From Actinomycetes bacterium (GTDB lineage: Bacteria > Actinomycetota > Actinomycetes > Streptosporangiales > Streptosporangiaceae): 9,217 nt of DNA. A program made the position numbers and the translations under genes. Location of the stretch: positions 1-9,217 of the forward strand of contig JAFACJ010001192.1 of the NCBI GenBank assembly GCA_023425615.1, in the 5' to 3' direction. A model generated the notes under the pieces. That model was not told the DNA's origin and did no database searches. It saw nothing but the letters and a program-made list of their open reading frames with translations. Shown here piece after piece: positions 1 to 5,649 of this stretch (position 1 is the first letter of the stretch; the number at the start of each line of letters is the position of its first letter).

Positions 1-614
1 CGCGCGGTGTTGATGTCGTGGGTGACGATGAGGAACGTCGCGCCGATCTGGGCGTTCAGGTCGACGATGAGCTGGTTCAGGTACGCGGTGCGGACCGGGT
101 CCAGACCGGAGTCGGGCTCGTCGAAGAGGATGATCTCGGGGTCGAGGACCAGGGCGCGGGCCAGGCCGGCGCGCTTGCGCATACCGCCGGAGATCTCGCC
201 GGGGAGCTTGCCCTCGGCGCCCAGGAGACCGACCATCTCCATCTTCTCCAGGACGATGCGCTTGATCTCCGACTCGTTCTTCTTCGTGTGCTCGCGCAGA
301 GGGAAGGCGATGTTGTCGAAGAGGCTCATCGAGCCGAACAGCGCGCCGTCCTGGAAGAGGACGCCGAACAGTTTCCGGGTCTCGTACAGCAGGTCCTCGG
401 GGAGTTGCGGGAGGTTGCGGTCGCCGATCCAGACGTTGCCGCGGTCGGGCTTGAGCAGACCCACCAGGGTCTTCAGGAACACCGACTTACCCGTTCCCGA
501 CGGTCCCAGCAGAACCGAGATCTCACCCGCCGGCAGTGTCAGCGAGACATCTTCCCAAATGGTCTGGCGGCCGAAGCGCTTGGTCAGTCCTTCGACACGA
601 ATCTCGACGCCCAC
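1..614 (-). CDS. mkl: Mkl/MlaF-type ABC transporter ATP-binding protein (3' end outside window)
   Basis: This is the N-terminal 204 residues of an ABC ATPase; the gene continues past the left edge. All nucleotide-binding motifs up to the H-loop are visible: Walker A GPSGTGKS (37-44), Q-loop FQDGALF with Q88, signature ISGGM followed by RKRAGLARAL (141-154), Walker B ILFDEP (162-167), D-loop SGLD (169-172) and the switch His199. FQDGALF and SGGMRKRAGLARAL are typical of the MlaF/Mkl subfamily, which energises MCE-type lipid transport rather than sugar or peptide uptake. The chosen start is GTG at 614-612, preceded by AGAGG six bases upstream. Actinobacterial Mkl proteins are usually about 330-360 residues, so around 130-150 should lie outside. 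Its place downstream of rplL matches mycobacterial and related genomes. YrbE permease and MCE genes may follow but cannot be seen. Subfamily is confident; substrate is inference. Confidence 0.9.
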   Translation of the reverse strand, partial: MGVEIRVEGLTKRFGRQTIWEDVSLTLPAGEISVLLGPSGTGKSVFLKTLVGLLKPDRGNVWIGDRNLPQLPEDLLYETRKLFGVLFQDGALFGSMSLFDNIAFPLREHTKKNESEIKRIVLEKMEMVGLLGAEGKLPGEISGGMRKRAGLARALVLDPEIILFDEPDSGLDPVRTAYLNQLIVDLNAQIGATFLIVTHDINTA

Positions 615-696
615 TCGTCACCTCTCGTCCAGCCGGGGGATTCCGGATCCATGAGCGAGTAGAAGCTCCACGTCACTCAGCGCGATCGCTTCATGA

Positions 697-710
697 CTAC
701 TGGCCAGTAG
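697..710. promoter_or_regulatory. Perfect 14-bp palindrome upstream of mkl, operator candidate
   Basis: CTACTGGCCAGTAG is its own reverse complement over 14 bases and lies about 85 bp upstream of the Mkl GTG start. A short, fully symmetric site with TACT/AGTA ends is the kind of target bound by TetR-family dimers, many of which control lipid genes in actinobacteria. That regulator type is inference. No regulator gene is present in the window. Confidence 0.45.
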
Positions 711-824
711 CTTCCGGCCAGATCCCCCTAACTTAGTGCCGAATCCACAAAAGGGAAGGGGGCGGGGCCAAGTTATGGGGGCAAAAGCGACGCTGTAAGT
801 TAATCGTTACTTATGCCACAGAAG

Positions 825-854
825 AGCCTACTGGGGTGTTGAGCAGCACTTCAA
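825..854 (-). promoter_or_regulatory. Candidate sigma-70-type promoter for mkl
   Basis: On the minus strand TTGAAG (854-849) and TAGGCT (830-825) are separated by 18 bp, an acceptable match to actinobacterial vegetative promoters. Transcription would start near 818 and give a leader of about 200 nt before the Mkl GTG. Both hexamers are imperfect and other start points are possible. Confidence 0.35.
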
Positions 855-972
855 GGTGCTATGACAGCCGCCGATACAACCCCGAACAGCCTCGCAGAAG
901 CCCCCAACTCCCACTTGTCAGTCAAGTGACAAAGCCCAGTGATGTTTTGTAGTGACGACCGCGGCAAAGCAA

Positions 973-1006
973 ACGGCCGGCCGCCCCCTGAGGGACGACC
1001 GGCCGT
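973..1006 (-). terminator. Terminator hairpin downstream of rplL
   Basis: ACGGCCGG (973-980) pairs with CCGGCCGT (999-1006) in an 8-bp GC-rich stem, and the interior can pair further (CG 982-983 with CG 996-997, CCC 986-988 with GGG 992-994). It lies 20 bp past the rplL stop. On the minus strand the stem is followed by TTTGCTTTG, a weak U-rich tail. It probably ends the rplJL transcript. Confidence 0.75.
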
Positions 1007-1025
1007 GAGACCGGGGTCAAAGATG

Positions 1026-1415
1026 TTACTTGACCGTAACCGTGGCGCCGGCGCCCTCCAGGGCGGCCTTCGCCTTCTCCGCGGTCTCCTTGTTGACCTT
1101 CTCCAGCAGCGGCTTCGGCGCGCCGTCCACCAGGTCCTTGGCCTCCTTCAGGCCGAGGGAGGTCAGACCACGGACCTCCTTGATGACCTGGATCTTCTTG
1201 TCGCCGGCGGCCTCGAGGATGACGTCGAACTCGTCCTGCTCCTCGGCGGCCTCGGCCGGAGCGCCGGGGGCGGCGGCACCGGGGGCGGCGACCGCGACCG
1301 GGGCGGCGGCCTTGACGTCGAAGGTCTCCTCGAACAGCTTCACGAACTCGGAGAGCTCGAGAAGGGTCATCTCCTTGAACGCGTCGAGCAGCTCTTCGGT
1401 GCTGAGCTTCGCCAT
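1026..1415 (-). CDS. rplL: 50S ribosomal protein L7/L12
   Basis: This 129-residue protein is the multi-copy stalk protein that recruits translation GTPases (EF-Tu, EF-G, IF2, RF3) to the ribosome. The three expected parts are present: an N-terminal dimerisation domain that also binds L10 (about 1-35, starting [20 protein letters not shown]), an Ala/Pro-rich flexible hinge (about 36-58), and a C-terminal factor-binding domain (about 61-129) with the conserved [20 protein letters not shown] segment at 74-93. Its length is normal for the family. The ATG at 1415-1413 is preceded by a strong GGAGGA ribosome binding site, fitting the need for several L12 copies per ribosome. It lies 56 bp downstream of rplJ, with which it must be co-transcribed, and a terminator hairpin follows. 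Confidence 0.98.
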   Translation of the reverse strand: MAKLSTEELLDAFKEMTLLELSEFVKLFEETFDVKAAAPVAVAAPGAAAPGAPAEAAEEQDEFDVILEAAGDKKIQVIKEVRGLTSLGLKEAKDLVDGAPKPLLEKVNKETAEKAKAALEGAGATVTVK

Positions 1416-1471
1416 GATTTTCCTCCGTATGGCTTCTTACTACGTCTAACGACCACGGGATGGGGCCCGGC

Positions 1472-2023
1472 CTATTCGGCCGCGGCCTCCTCGGTGACGG
1501 TCTCGCCGGCCTCGGCGCGCTTGACGCGCAGGGCCTCGGAGAGCTGGGCCAGCTGTGTCGGCAGCGCGTTGAACACCGCCGCGGCCTGGCCCTGCTTGGC
1601 CTTGATCGCACCAGCGAGCTTGGCGAGGAGCACCTCGCGCGGCTCGAGGTCGGCCAGCTTGGTGACCTCGGCGGCGTCGAGGGCCTTGCCCTCGAGGTAG
1701 CCGCCCTTGATCACGAGCAGGGGGTTCGCCTTGGAGAACTCGCGCAGGCCCTTTGCCGCCTCGACCACATCGCCCTTGACGAACGCGATCGCCGACGGTC
1801 CCTGGAGCAGTGAGTCCAGGCCCTCGACACCGGCGTCCTTCGCGGCGATCTTGGTCAGCGTGTTCTTCACGACGGCGAACTTCGCCGTGTCACCGAGGCT
1901 GCGGCGCAGCTCCCTGAGCTGAGCCACAGTGAGCCCGCGGTACTCGGTCAGAACGGCGGCGCTGGAGCTCTCGAAATCTTCCTTGAGCTCAGCGACAGCC
2001 GCTGCCTTGTCCGCCCTCGCCAT
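1472..2023 (-). CDS. rplJ: 50S ribosomal protein L10
   Basis: This is a 183-residue L10, the base of the ribosomal stalk: the N-terminal domain binds 23S rRNA beside L11 and the C-terminal helix carries L12 dimers. Visible family features are [17 protein letters not shown] (27-43) and KNTLTKIA (53-60) in the rRNA-binding domain and a helical Ala/Glu-rich C-terminus. The start is the ATG at 2023-2021 ([10 protein letters not shown]), preceded by GGAAGGAG about five bases upstream; an upstream in-frame ATG would add only eight unlike residues and has no such site. The gene follows a structured leader and its own promoter. L10 in complex with L12 is known in other bacteria to repress translation from such leaders. 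rplL follows immediately. Confidence 0.97.
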   Translation of the reverse strand: MARADKAAAVAELKEDFESSSAAVLTEYRGLTVAQLRELRRSLGDTAKFAVVKNTLTKIAAKDAGVEGLDSLLQGPSAIAFVKGDVVEAAKGLREFSKANPLLVIKGGYLEGKALDAAEVTKLADLEPREVLLAKLAGAIKAKQGQAAAVFNALPTQLAQLSEALRVKRAEAGETVTEEAAAE

Positions 2024-2047
2024 GGGACTCCTTCCAACTGGGACCAT

Positions 2048-2064
2048 CCCCGCGGAGTGCGGGG
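2048..2064 (-). other. Short GC hairpin just upstream of the rplJ ribosome binding site
   Basis: CCCCGC (2048-2053) and GCGGGG (2059-2064) form a 6-bp stem with a 5-base loop about 25 bases upstream of the rplJ start. It is the last structure of the leader before the ribosome binding site, so it could be part of the switch that links L10 binding to rplJ translation. No U-tract follows on the minus strand, which argues against a simple terminator. Confidence 0.45.
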
Positions 2065-2236
2065 AGCGGTCTTGTCCGCCGGATCAGTCCCTGAGACGCA
2101 CAAAACGCCCCGGCGCAGATGCACACGGGACGTCACAGCGAAAGCTCTGAAGCGTACTCGGGTTCACCTACGCGGGCCGTCCTGAGCGACTCAGGACCCT
2201 TCGGCTGCCAACGGCAGCGACCGGCGGTCTTCGGCA
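2065..2236 (-). ncRNA. Probable L10 autoregulatory leader of rplJL
   Basis: About 210 nt of untranslated leader precede rplJ. On the minus strand it begins with GTCTGCCGAAGACCGCCGG and folds into at least two perfect hairpins: GCTGCC/GGCAGC (2204-2209 with 2213-2218, 3-base loop) and GTCCTGAG/CTCAGGAC (2179-2186 with 2190-2197, 3-base loop). A weaker one with a mismatch lies near 2134-2151. The repeated CCGAAG segments beside the hairpins and the position directly before rplJ fit the L10 leader class, in which the L10-L12 complex binds the mRNA and represses its own operon. Identification rests on position and fold; I could not run a covariance search. Confidence 0.6.
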
Positions 2237-2242
2237 GACAAC

Positions 2243-2271
2243 AGCGTACGACATGAAAGAGCGTGCGCCAA
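2243..2271 (-). promoter_or_regulatory. Candidate rplJL promoter
   Basis: TTGGCG (2271-2266) and TACGCT (2248-2243) are 17 bp apart on the minus strand. The implied start near 2236 lies exactly where the structured L10 leader begins, which supports the call. The -35 hexamer lies within the inverted repeat at 2262-2286. Confidence 0.5.
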
Positions 2272-2286
2272 ATCGTTCGGCGCACG
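2262..2286 (-). terminator. 8-bp inverted repeat, possible terminator of the lipoprotein gene
   Basis: CGTGCGCC (2262-2269) and GGCGCACG (2279-2286) are perfect inverted arms around a 9-base loop, 50 bp past the lipoprotein stop. On the minus strand CTCTTTCATG follows, a mild U-rich run. It may end the lipoprotein transcript. It overlaps the proposed rplJ -35 element, so it could instead or also be an operator. Confidence 0.5.
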
Positions 2287-2335
2287 GACAAGGGCACGTA
2301 CCGGGGATCCGGCACGCGCCCTCAGCACATCACTC

Positions 2336-3151
2336 TCACGGGACCTTGATGTCGCCCACCTGGTCGGCCGGAGGAGCCGCCACCGTCACCGGCTTGCCGT
2401 AGTCGCGGAAGACGACGGTCACGTTGAACTGCTTGGCCTCCGACGTCGTCACCTTGGTGACGACCTTGCGCGGCAGGTCCTGGCCGTCCACCCAGACGTC
2501 GAACCCCAGGTTCTCCGAGCCGTTGCTGAGCTGCTCGGCGGTCTTGCGCAGCTCGGGGTCGTACTCGGTCATCGCCTTCTTGACGTCGACCGTGCCCTGG
2601 TAGTGCGTGGTCTCCACACCGTCGATCTTCTCGGTGCCGACCTTCTTCACATCGGTGGAACCGGAGACGATCTTGGTGAGCGCACCCGGGTCCGCCTGCT
2701 GGAACTGCTTCAGCAGATCATCGGCGTTGAAGCCCGCGGCGTTCGCCGCCTGCCCCAGCGTGATCTTCATCCATGGCTTGCCCGTTCCCAGGAACTGGCT
2801 GAGCTGGGCGTTCTGCACATAGACCGTCTGGTCCAGCAGCACCACCCGGGTCCCGCCGGTGCCGACCGCCACCCCGCCGAACGACAGCTGGTCGAGGGTG
2901 ACGGAGAACGCCGGCGAGGGCTTCAACCGGAACTGGCCGCTGCCCTTCACCGACCCCGAGCCCTCGACCGTCAGGTCCGCGGTGAACGTCTCCACCCCCG
3001 CGGCGCGGGACGCCGACCGGTCCAGCACCTGCGAGGCGCTGAGGTTCACCGTGTCACCGGGGGCTCCGGAGGCTGTCTCGTCGCTCTCGCAGGCGGTGAG
3101 GGAGAACAGGAGGAGGGTGCCTGCCACGGCACCCGACGCGAGCTTCATCAT
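2336..3151 (-). CDS. LppX/LprG-family lipoprotein, probable lipid carrier
   Basis: This 271-residue protein has a signal peptide (hydrophobic stretch about 5-18) and a lipobox LTAC with the acylated Cys21, so it should be anchored to the outer face of the membrane with a mature length of 251. The body resembles the LppX/LprA/LprF/LprG family, a half-barrel fold that holds lipids: repeated beta-strand segments, GKPWMKI (124-130), THYQGTVDV (182-190) and FDVWVDGQDLPRKVV (217-231). Family members in mycobacteria carry complex lipids across the periplasm; the cargo here is unknown. Two adjacent ATGs (MMK) are possible starts, and a GGGAG site 10 bases upstream favours the first. It lies between rplA and rplJ, with a strong terminator before it. 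The Mkl lipid-transport ATPase nearby may be functionally linked, but that is inference. Confidence 0.85.
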   Translation of the reverse strand: MMKLASGAVAGTLLLFSLTACESDETASGAPGDTVNLSASQVLDRSASRAAGVETFTADLTVEGSGSVKGSGQFRLKPSPAFSVTLDQLSFGGVAVGTGGTRVVLLDQTVYVQNAQLSQFLGTGKPWMKITLGQAANAAGFNADDLLKQFQQADPGALTKIVSGSTDVKKVGTEKIDGVETTHYQGTVDVKKAMTEYDPELRKTAEQLSNGSENLGFDVWVDGQDLPRKVVTKVTTSEAKQFNVTVVFRDYGKPVTVAAPPADQVGDIKVP

Positions 3152-3233
3152 GTCTGAAAGTCTCCCTTGCCGCCTATGTCCGCCACATCACCCGACGGGA
3201 CCAACATCCTCCGTAGGGGTATAAGACCCTAGA

Positions 3234-3275
3234 CGGATGAGGGCCTCCGGGGAATCCCCCGAAGGCCCTCGTCCG
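3234..3275 (-). terminator. Strong terminator hairpin after rplA
   Basis: The arms 3234-3252 and 3257-3275 pair over 19 positions with only two imperfect pairs and an AATC loop; the core is GAGGGCCT...AGGCCCTC. It begins 12 bp past the rplA stop. On the minus strand it is followed by TCTAGGGTCTTATACC, with only scattered U residues. It separates the ribosomal rplKA transcript from the lipoprotein gene. Confidence 0.85.
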
Positions 3276-3287
3276 CGAGCAGTGCGC

Positions 3288-4010
3288 TCAGGCGTTCGCC
3301 TCATCCAGCTCGGCGGTGAACGCACGGGTCACGGTCGGGTCGACCGGGATGCCGGGCGCCATCGTCGAGGTGATCGTCACCTTCTTCAGGTAACGGCCCT
3401 TGGCCGCCGACGGCTTGAGCCGCAGGATCTCCTCGATCGCCGCCGCGTAGTTCTCCACCAGCTGACGGTCGTCGAACGACGCCTTGCCGATGATGAAGTG
3501 CAGGTTGGCGTGACGGTCCACCCGGAACTCGATCTTGCCGCCCTTGATGTCGGTGACGGCCTTGGCCACGTCCATCGTCACGGTGCCGGTCTTGGGGTTG
3601 GGCATCAGACCACGCGGACCGAGCACCCGGCCGAGACGGCCGACCTTGCCCATCATGTCCGGGGTGGCCACGACCGCGTCGAAGTCCAGGAAGCCACCGG
3701 AGATCTGCTCGATCATGTCGTCGGCGCCCACGTAGTCGGCGCCGGCCGCCCGGGCCTCCTCGGCCTTGGCGCCACCGGCGATGACCAGCACGCGGGCGGT
3801 CTTACCGGTGCCGTGCGGCAGGTTCACGGTGCCGCGGACCATCTGGTCGGCCTTGCGCGGGTCAACGCCGAGCCGGGTGTTGACCTCGATGGTCGGGTCG
3901 AACTTGGTGACCGTGGTCTCCCTGGCCAGCCGCACCGCCTGCAGCGGCGTGTAGAACTGGTCCTTGTCGATCTTCTCCGCCGCGGCGCGGTAGCCCTTGC
4001 TGCGCTTCAT
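3288..4010 (-). CDS. rplA: 50S ribosomal protein L1
   Basis: This is a 240-residue L1, normal for the family. It binds helix 76-78 of 23S rRNA and forms the mobile L1 stalk that guides deacylated tRNA out of the E site; in many bacteria it also represses translation of the rplKA mRNA. The L1 signature is clear at 121-142 ([20 protein letters not shown] and following). The N-terminus [20 protein letters not shown] and the [13 protein letters not shown] segment (91-103) are also typical. The ATG at 4010-4008 follows a GGGGAG site five bases upstream. It is downstream of rplK but separated by an unusually long, highly structured 246-bp spacer. The terminator at 3234-3275 follows. Confidence 0.98.
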   Translation of the reverse strand: MKRSKGYRAAAEKIDKDQFYTPLQAVRLARETTVTKFDPTIEVNTRLGVDPRKADQMVRGTVNLPHGTGKTARVLVIAGGAKAEEARAAGADYVGADDMIEQISGGFLDFDAVVATPDMMGKVGRLGRVLGPRGLMPNPKTGTVTMDVAKAVTDIKGGKIEFRVDRHANLHFIIGKASFDDRQLVENYAAAIEEILRLKPSAAKGRYLKKVTITSTMAPGIPVDPTVTRAFTAELDEANA

Positions 4011-4064
4011 GCTGCTCCCCTTTCCGGGAGTTCGTGGTAACGGGCCGCGCTGGCCCTCCCACCT

Positions 4065-4090
4065 GTTGGATTGTCGTGTTGGATTGTCGT
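4065..4090. repeat. 13-nt tandem duplication upstream of rplA
   Basis: GTTGGATTGTCGT occurs twice back to back (4065-4077 and 4078-4090). It partly overlaps the hairpin at 4086-4104. The region lies 55-80 bp upstream of the rplA start and leaves the ribosome binding site untouched. Confidence 0.9.
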
Positions 4091-4104
4091 GACTCCGTCA
4101 CGAC
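4086..4104 (-). other. 8-bp hairpin in the rplK-rplA spacer
   Basis: GTCGTGAC (4086-4093) and GTCACGAC (4097-4104) are perfect arms with a 3-base loop. It lies directly beside the 93-nt compound hairpin, with one base between them, and shares its first bases with the 13-nt tandem repeat. On the minus strand it comes just after the large hairpin. Confidence 0.75.
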
Positions 4105-4105
4105 G

Positions 4106-4198
4106 GTGATCGGGCGCTCCATCCACCGTCTTCCCTCAGATCTTGATCGCCCTGGGGGCGATCAAGATCCTCGGTCCAGACGGTGGGCGCCCGATCAC
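4106..4198 (-). repeat. 93-nt three-tier inverted repeat in the rplK-rplA spacer
   Basis: Three nested perfect arm pairs build one long hairpin. The outer pair is GTGATCGGGCGC (4106-4117) with GCGCCCGATCAC (4187-4198). The middle pair is CCACCGTCT (4123-4131) with AGACGGTGG (4178-4186). The inner pair is GATCTTGATCGCC (4139-4151) with GGCGATCAAGATC (4157-4169), loop CTGGG. A 5-base bulge and a 7/8-base internal loop separate the tiers, giving 34 base pairs in all. Six GATC sites fall inside. In the rplKA mRNA this would be a very stable structure between the two cistrons: an attenuator, a processing site, an L1 binding site, or a palindromic insertion of MITE type. Function is unknown. Confidence 0.9.
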
Positions 4199-4224
4199 GT
4201 GGCGGTACAGGTTAACCCTGTGCG

Positions 4225-4259
4225 CTAACTACTTGAGTCGGACTACTTGAGTCGGACTA
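4225..4259 (-). repeat. 14-nt tandem repeat at the rplK stop giving TAG in all three frames
   Basis: On the minus strand the end of rplK reads GTCAAGTAG, then TCCGACTCAAGTAG twice, then TTAG. The TAG codons at 4259-4257, 4245-4243 and 4231-4229 are 14 bases apart and therefore fall in the three different reading frames. A fourth TAG lies at 4227-4225. The unit looks like a duplication of the stop-codon region of rplK. Confidence 0.9.
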
Positions 4260-4688
4260 CTTGACGTCGATGCCCATGGAGCGGGCGGTGCCGGCGATGA
4301 TCTTCGCGGCGGCGTCGAGGTCGTTGGCGTTCAGGTCCTTCATCTTGAACTCCGCGATCTCGCGGACCTGGGCCTGCGTGATCGAGCCGACCTTGGTCTT
4401 GTGCGGGACCGCGGAGCCCTTCTCGATCCCGGCGGCCTTGAGGATCATCTGCGGCGCCGGCGGGGTCTTGGTGACGAAGGTGAACGAGCGGTCCTCGTAG
4501 ATCGTGATCTCGACCGGGATCACGTTGCCGCGCTGGGCCTCCGTGGCAGCGTTGTACTGCTTGCAGAAGTCCATGATGTTGACACCGTGCGGACCGAGCG
4601 CGGTACCGACGGGCGGCGCGGGGGTCGCGGCACCGGCGTTCAGCTGGACCTTGACGACGGCGCTGATCTTCTTCCTCTTCGGAGGCAT
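4257..4688 (-). CDS. rplK: 50S ribosomal protein L11
   Basis: This is a 143-residue L11, standard length. L11 binds the GTPase-associated centre of 23S rRNA, supports EF-G and RelA function, and is part of the thiostrepton binding site. Visible landmarks are [16 protein letters not shown] (13-28), whose proline-rich loop contacts thiazole antibiotics, [17 protein letters not shown] (30-46), and the C-terminal rRNA-binding domain ending [18 protein letters not shown] (103-120) and ARSMGIDVK. The start is the ATG at 4688-4686 (MPPKRKK) with GAAGGGA upstream; a further in-frame ATG upstream would add 39 residues unlike L11. Nothing in the proline loop suggests resistance to thiopeptides. It lies 145 bp downstream of nusG. 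The stop is followed by unusual tandem stops. Confidence 0.98.
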   Translation of the reverse strand: MPPKRKKISAVVKVQLNAGAATPAPPVGTALGPHGVNIMDFCKQYNAATEAQRGNVIPVEITIYEDRSFTFVTKTPPAPQMILKAAGIEKGSAVPHKTKVGSITQAQVREIAEFKMKDLNANDLDAAAKIIAGTARSMGIDVK

Positions 4689-4738
4689 GAGCCATCCCTT
4701 CGTTCCGTGTGTTTCGGCTCCGATTCCCGGATGACGGG

Positions 4739-4772
4739 CAACATCCCGGCCGGAACGTGAGCCGTGATGTTG
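4739..4772 (-). promoter_or_regulatory. Inverted repeat in the rplK leader
   Basis: CAACATC (4739-4745) and GATGTTG (4766-4772) are perfect 7-bp arms around a 20-base GC-rich interior, about 50 bases upstream of the rplK start. L1 represses the rplK-rplA mRNA in several bacteria through a leader element, and this is the likeliest place for one here. That link is inference; no match to the L1 rRNA site was established. Confidence 0.4.
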
Positions 4773-4786
4773 GAGCCCGGTATGAA

Positions 4787-4811
4787 GCCCCCGTACCGTC
4801 GGCACGGGGGC
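4787..4811 (-). terminator. Hairpin between nusG and rplK
   Basis: GCCCCCGT (4787-4794) pairs with ACGGGGGC (4804-4811) across a 9-base loop, 22 bp past the nusG stop. The minus-strand sequence after it is TTCATACC, a poor U-tract. It could be a terminator or partial attenuator that lets rplKA be expressed at a different level from secE-nusG. Confidence 0.5.
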
Positions 4812-4833
4812 GAAGGTCTTCCCAGCGTAGCGC

Positions 4834-5586
4834 CTAAATCTTCGAGACCTGGTTGAACGAGAGCTCGACCGGGGTCTCGCGACCGAAGATGGAGACCAGG
4901 ACCTTGAGCTTCTGGGTGTCGAGGTTGATCTCGTTGACGGTGGCGGGGAGCGTGGCGAAGGGCCCGTCCATGACCGTGACGGACTCGCCGACCTCGAAGT
5001 CGACGGTCGCGGCGACCTTGGTGGTGGCGGCCTTGGCGGCGGGCGTCTGCTCGGCCGGCTCGGGCGCCAGCAGCTTGGCGACCTCCTCCAGGCTGAGCGG
5101 GGAGGGCTTGTTGGACAGGCCGACGAAGCCGGTGACGCCCGGGGTGTTGCGGACCGCGCTCCAGGACTCGTCGGTCAGGTACATGCGCACCAGGATGTAA
5201 CCGGGCAGGACCTTCTCGTTGACCTTCTGCCGCTTGCCGCCCTTGATCTCGGTGACCTCGTGCTGGGGCACCTCGATCTGGAAGATGTAGTCCTCCATGT
5301 TGAGGGTGGTGGTGCGGGTCTCGATGTTGCTCTTGACCCGGTTCTCATAGCCGGCGTAGGAGTGGATGACGTACCAGTCACCGGGCTGCATGCGCAGCTC
5401 GCGCAGGAACTCCTCGTACGGGTCGACGGCCGGCTGCGCGGGCTCTTCCGGCTCGGCCTGCTCGTTCTCGTCGGCCTCGGCGAGCTCGTTCGGCTCGTCC
5501 TCGGAGATCTCCTCCGCCTCCTCGGCCACCTGATCCGCCAGCGGCTCCTGGGGGAGCTCGTCGTGGAACTGCGATGACTCGGACAC
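4834..5586 (-). CDS. nusG: Transcription antitermination/elongation factor NusG
   Basis: NusG binds RNA polymerase at the clamp, affects pausing and Rho termination, and links transcription to translation. The NGN domain starts at about residue 67 ([19 protein letters not shown]) and runs to about 165; it contains [34 protein letters not shown] domain follows near 196-232 ([21 protein letters not shown]) and the protein ends SFNQVSKI. Residues 1-65 are a low-complexity acidic tail rich in Glu and Asp, as in other actinobacterial NusG proteins. I chose GTG at 5586-5584 (VSESSQF, 250 residues), with a GAGAGAG stretch about nine bases upstream; an in-frame TTG at 5613 would add nine residues but lacks a good ribosome binding site. 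It lies 63 bp after secE and is very likely co-transcribed with it. Confidence 0.95.
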   Translation of the reverse strand: MSESSQFHDELPQEPLADQVAEEAEEISEDEPNELAEADENEQAEPEEPAQPAVDPYEEFLRELRMQPGDWYVIHSYAGYENRVKSNIETRTTTLNMEDYIFQIEVPQHEVTEIKGGKRQKVNEKVLPGYILVRMYLTDESWSAVRNTPGVTGFVGLSNKPSPLSLEEVAKLLAPEPAEQTPAAKAATTKVAATVDFEVGESVTVMDGPFATLPATVNEINLDTQKLKVLVSIFGRETPVELSFNQVSKI

Positions 5587-5649
5587 GGCAGTGACTCTCT
5601 CTCTAGGTGACAACCTGGGTCGGAACGGCAGTGCTCTGTCCGCTGCGGA

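Larger units (their letters stand above)
615..972. other. Long non-coding region upstream of the Mkl ATPase gene
   Basis: About 360 bp without a credible gene separate the rplL terminator from the Mkl start. The stretch is less GC-rich than its surroundings, especially 785-860, and is dense in inverted repeats: a perfect 14-bp palindrome at 697-710, an 11/12-nt inverted repeat at 724-734 and 770-781, TAAGT/ACTTA arms at 796-813, and overlapping 6-bp repeats at 912-932. A candidate minus-strand promoter lies at 825-854. This looks like a regulatory region with a long leader for the Mkl transcript. The few reading frames that cross it have no plausible coding character. Confidence 0.6.

Noticed and set aside
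7..662. Two long plus-strand open frames opposite the ABC ATPase
   Set aside because: They are antisense to a protein with every ABC motif, and their translations are Arg/Ser- or Glu/Val-biased artefacts of high GC.
922..1700. Long open frames in other frames across rplL and the rplJ 3' end
   Set aside because: They overlap two unmistakable ribosomal protein genes and run through a terminator hairpin; compositions are low-complexity Arg/Gly/Leu.
3152..3233. Promoter for the lipoprotein gene
   Set aside because: TAGGGT and TATACC are -10-like, but no -35 at proper spacing could be found, so I do not place a promoter although one is expected after the terminator.
4106..4198. CRISPR or transposon-end reading of the rplK-rplA palindromes
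   Set aside because: There are no regularly spaced direct repeats and spacers and no transposase; the structure is a single compound inverted repeat. A MITE remains only a hypothesis.
5585..5633. 9-nt direct repeat ACGGCAGTG before and at the start of nusG
   Set aside because: Two short copies 40 bp apart with no symmetry or third copy; not distinguishable from chance.
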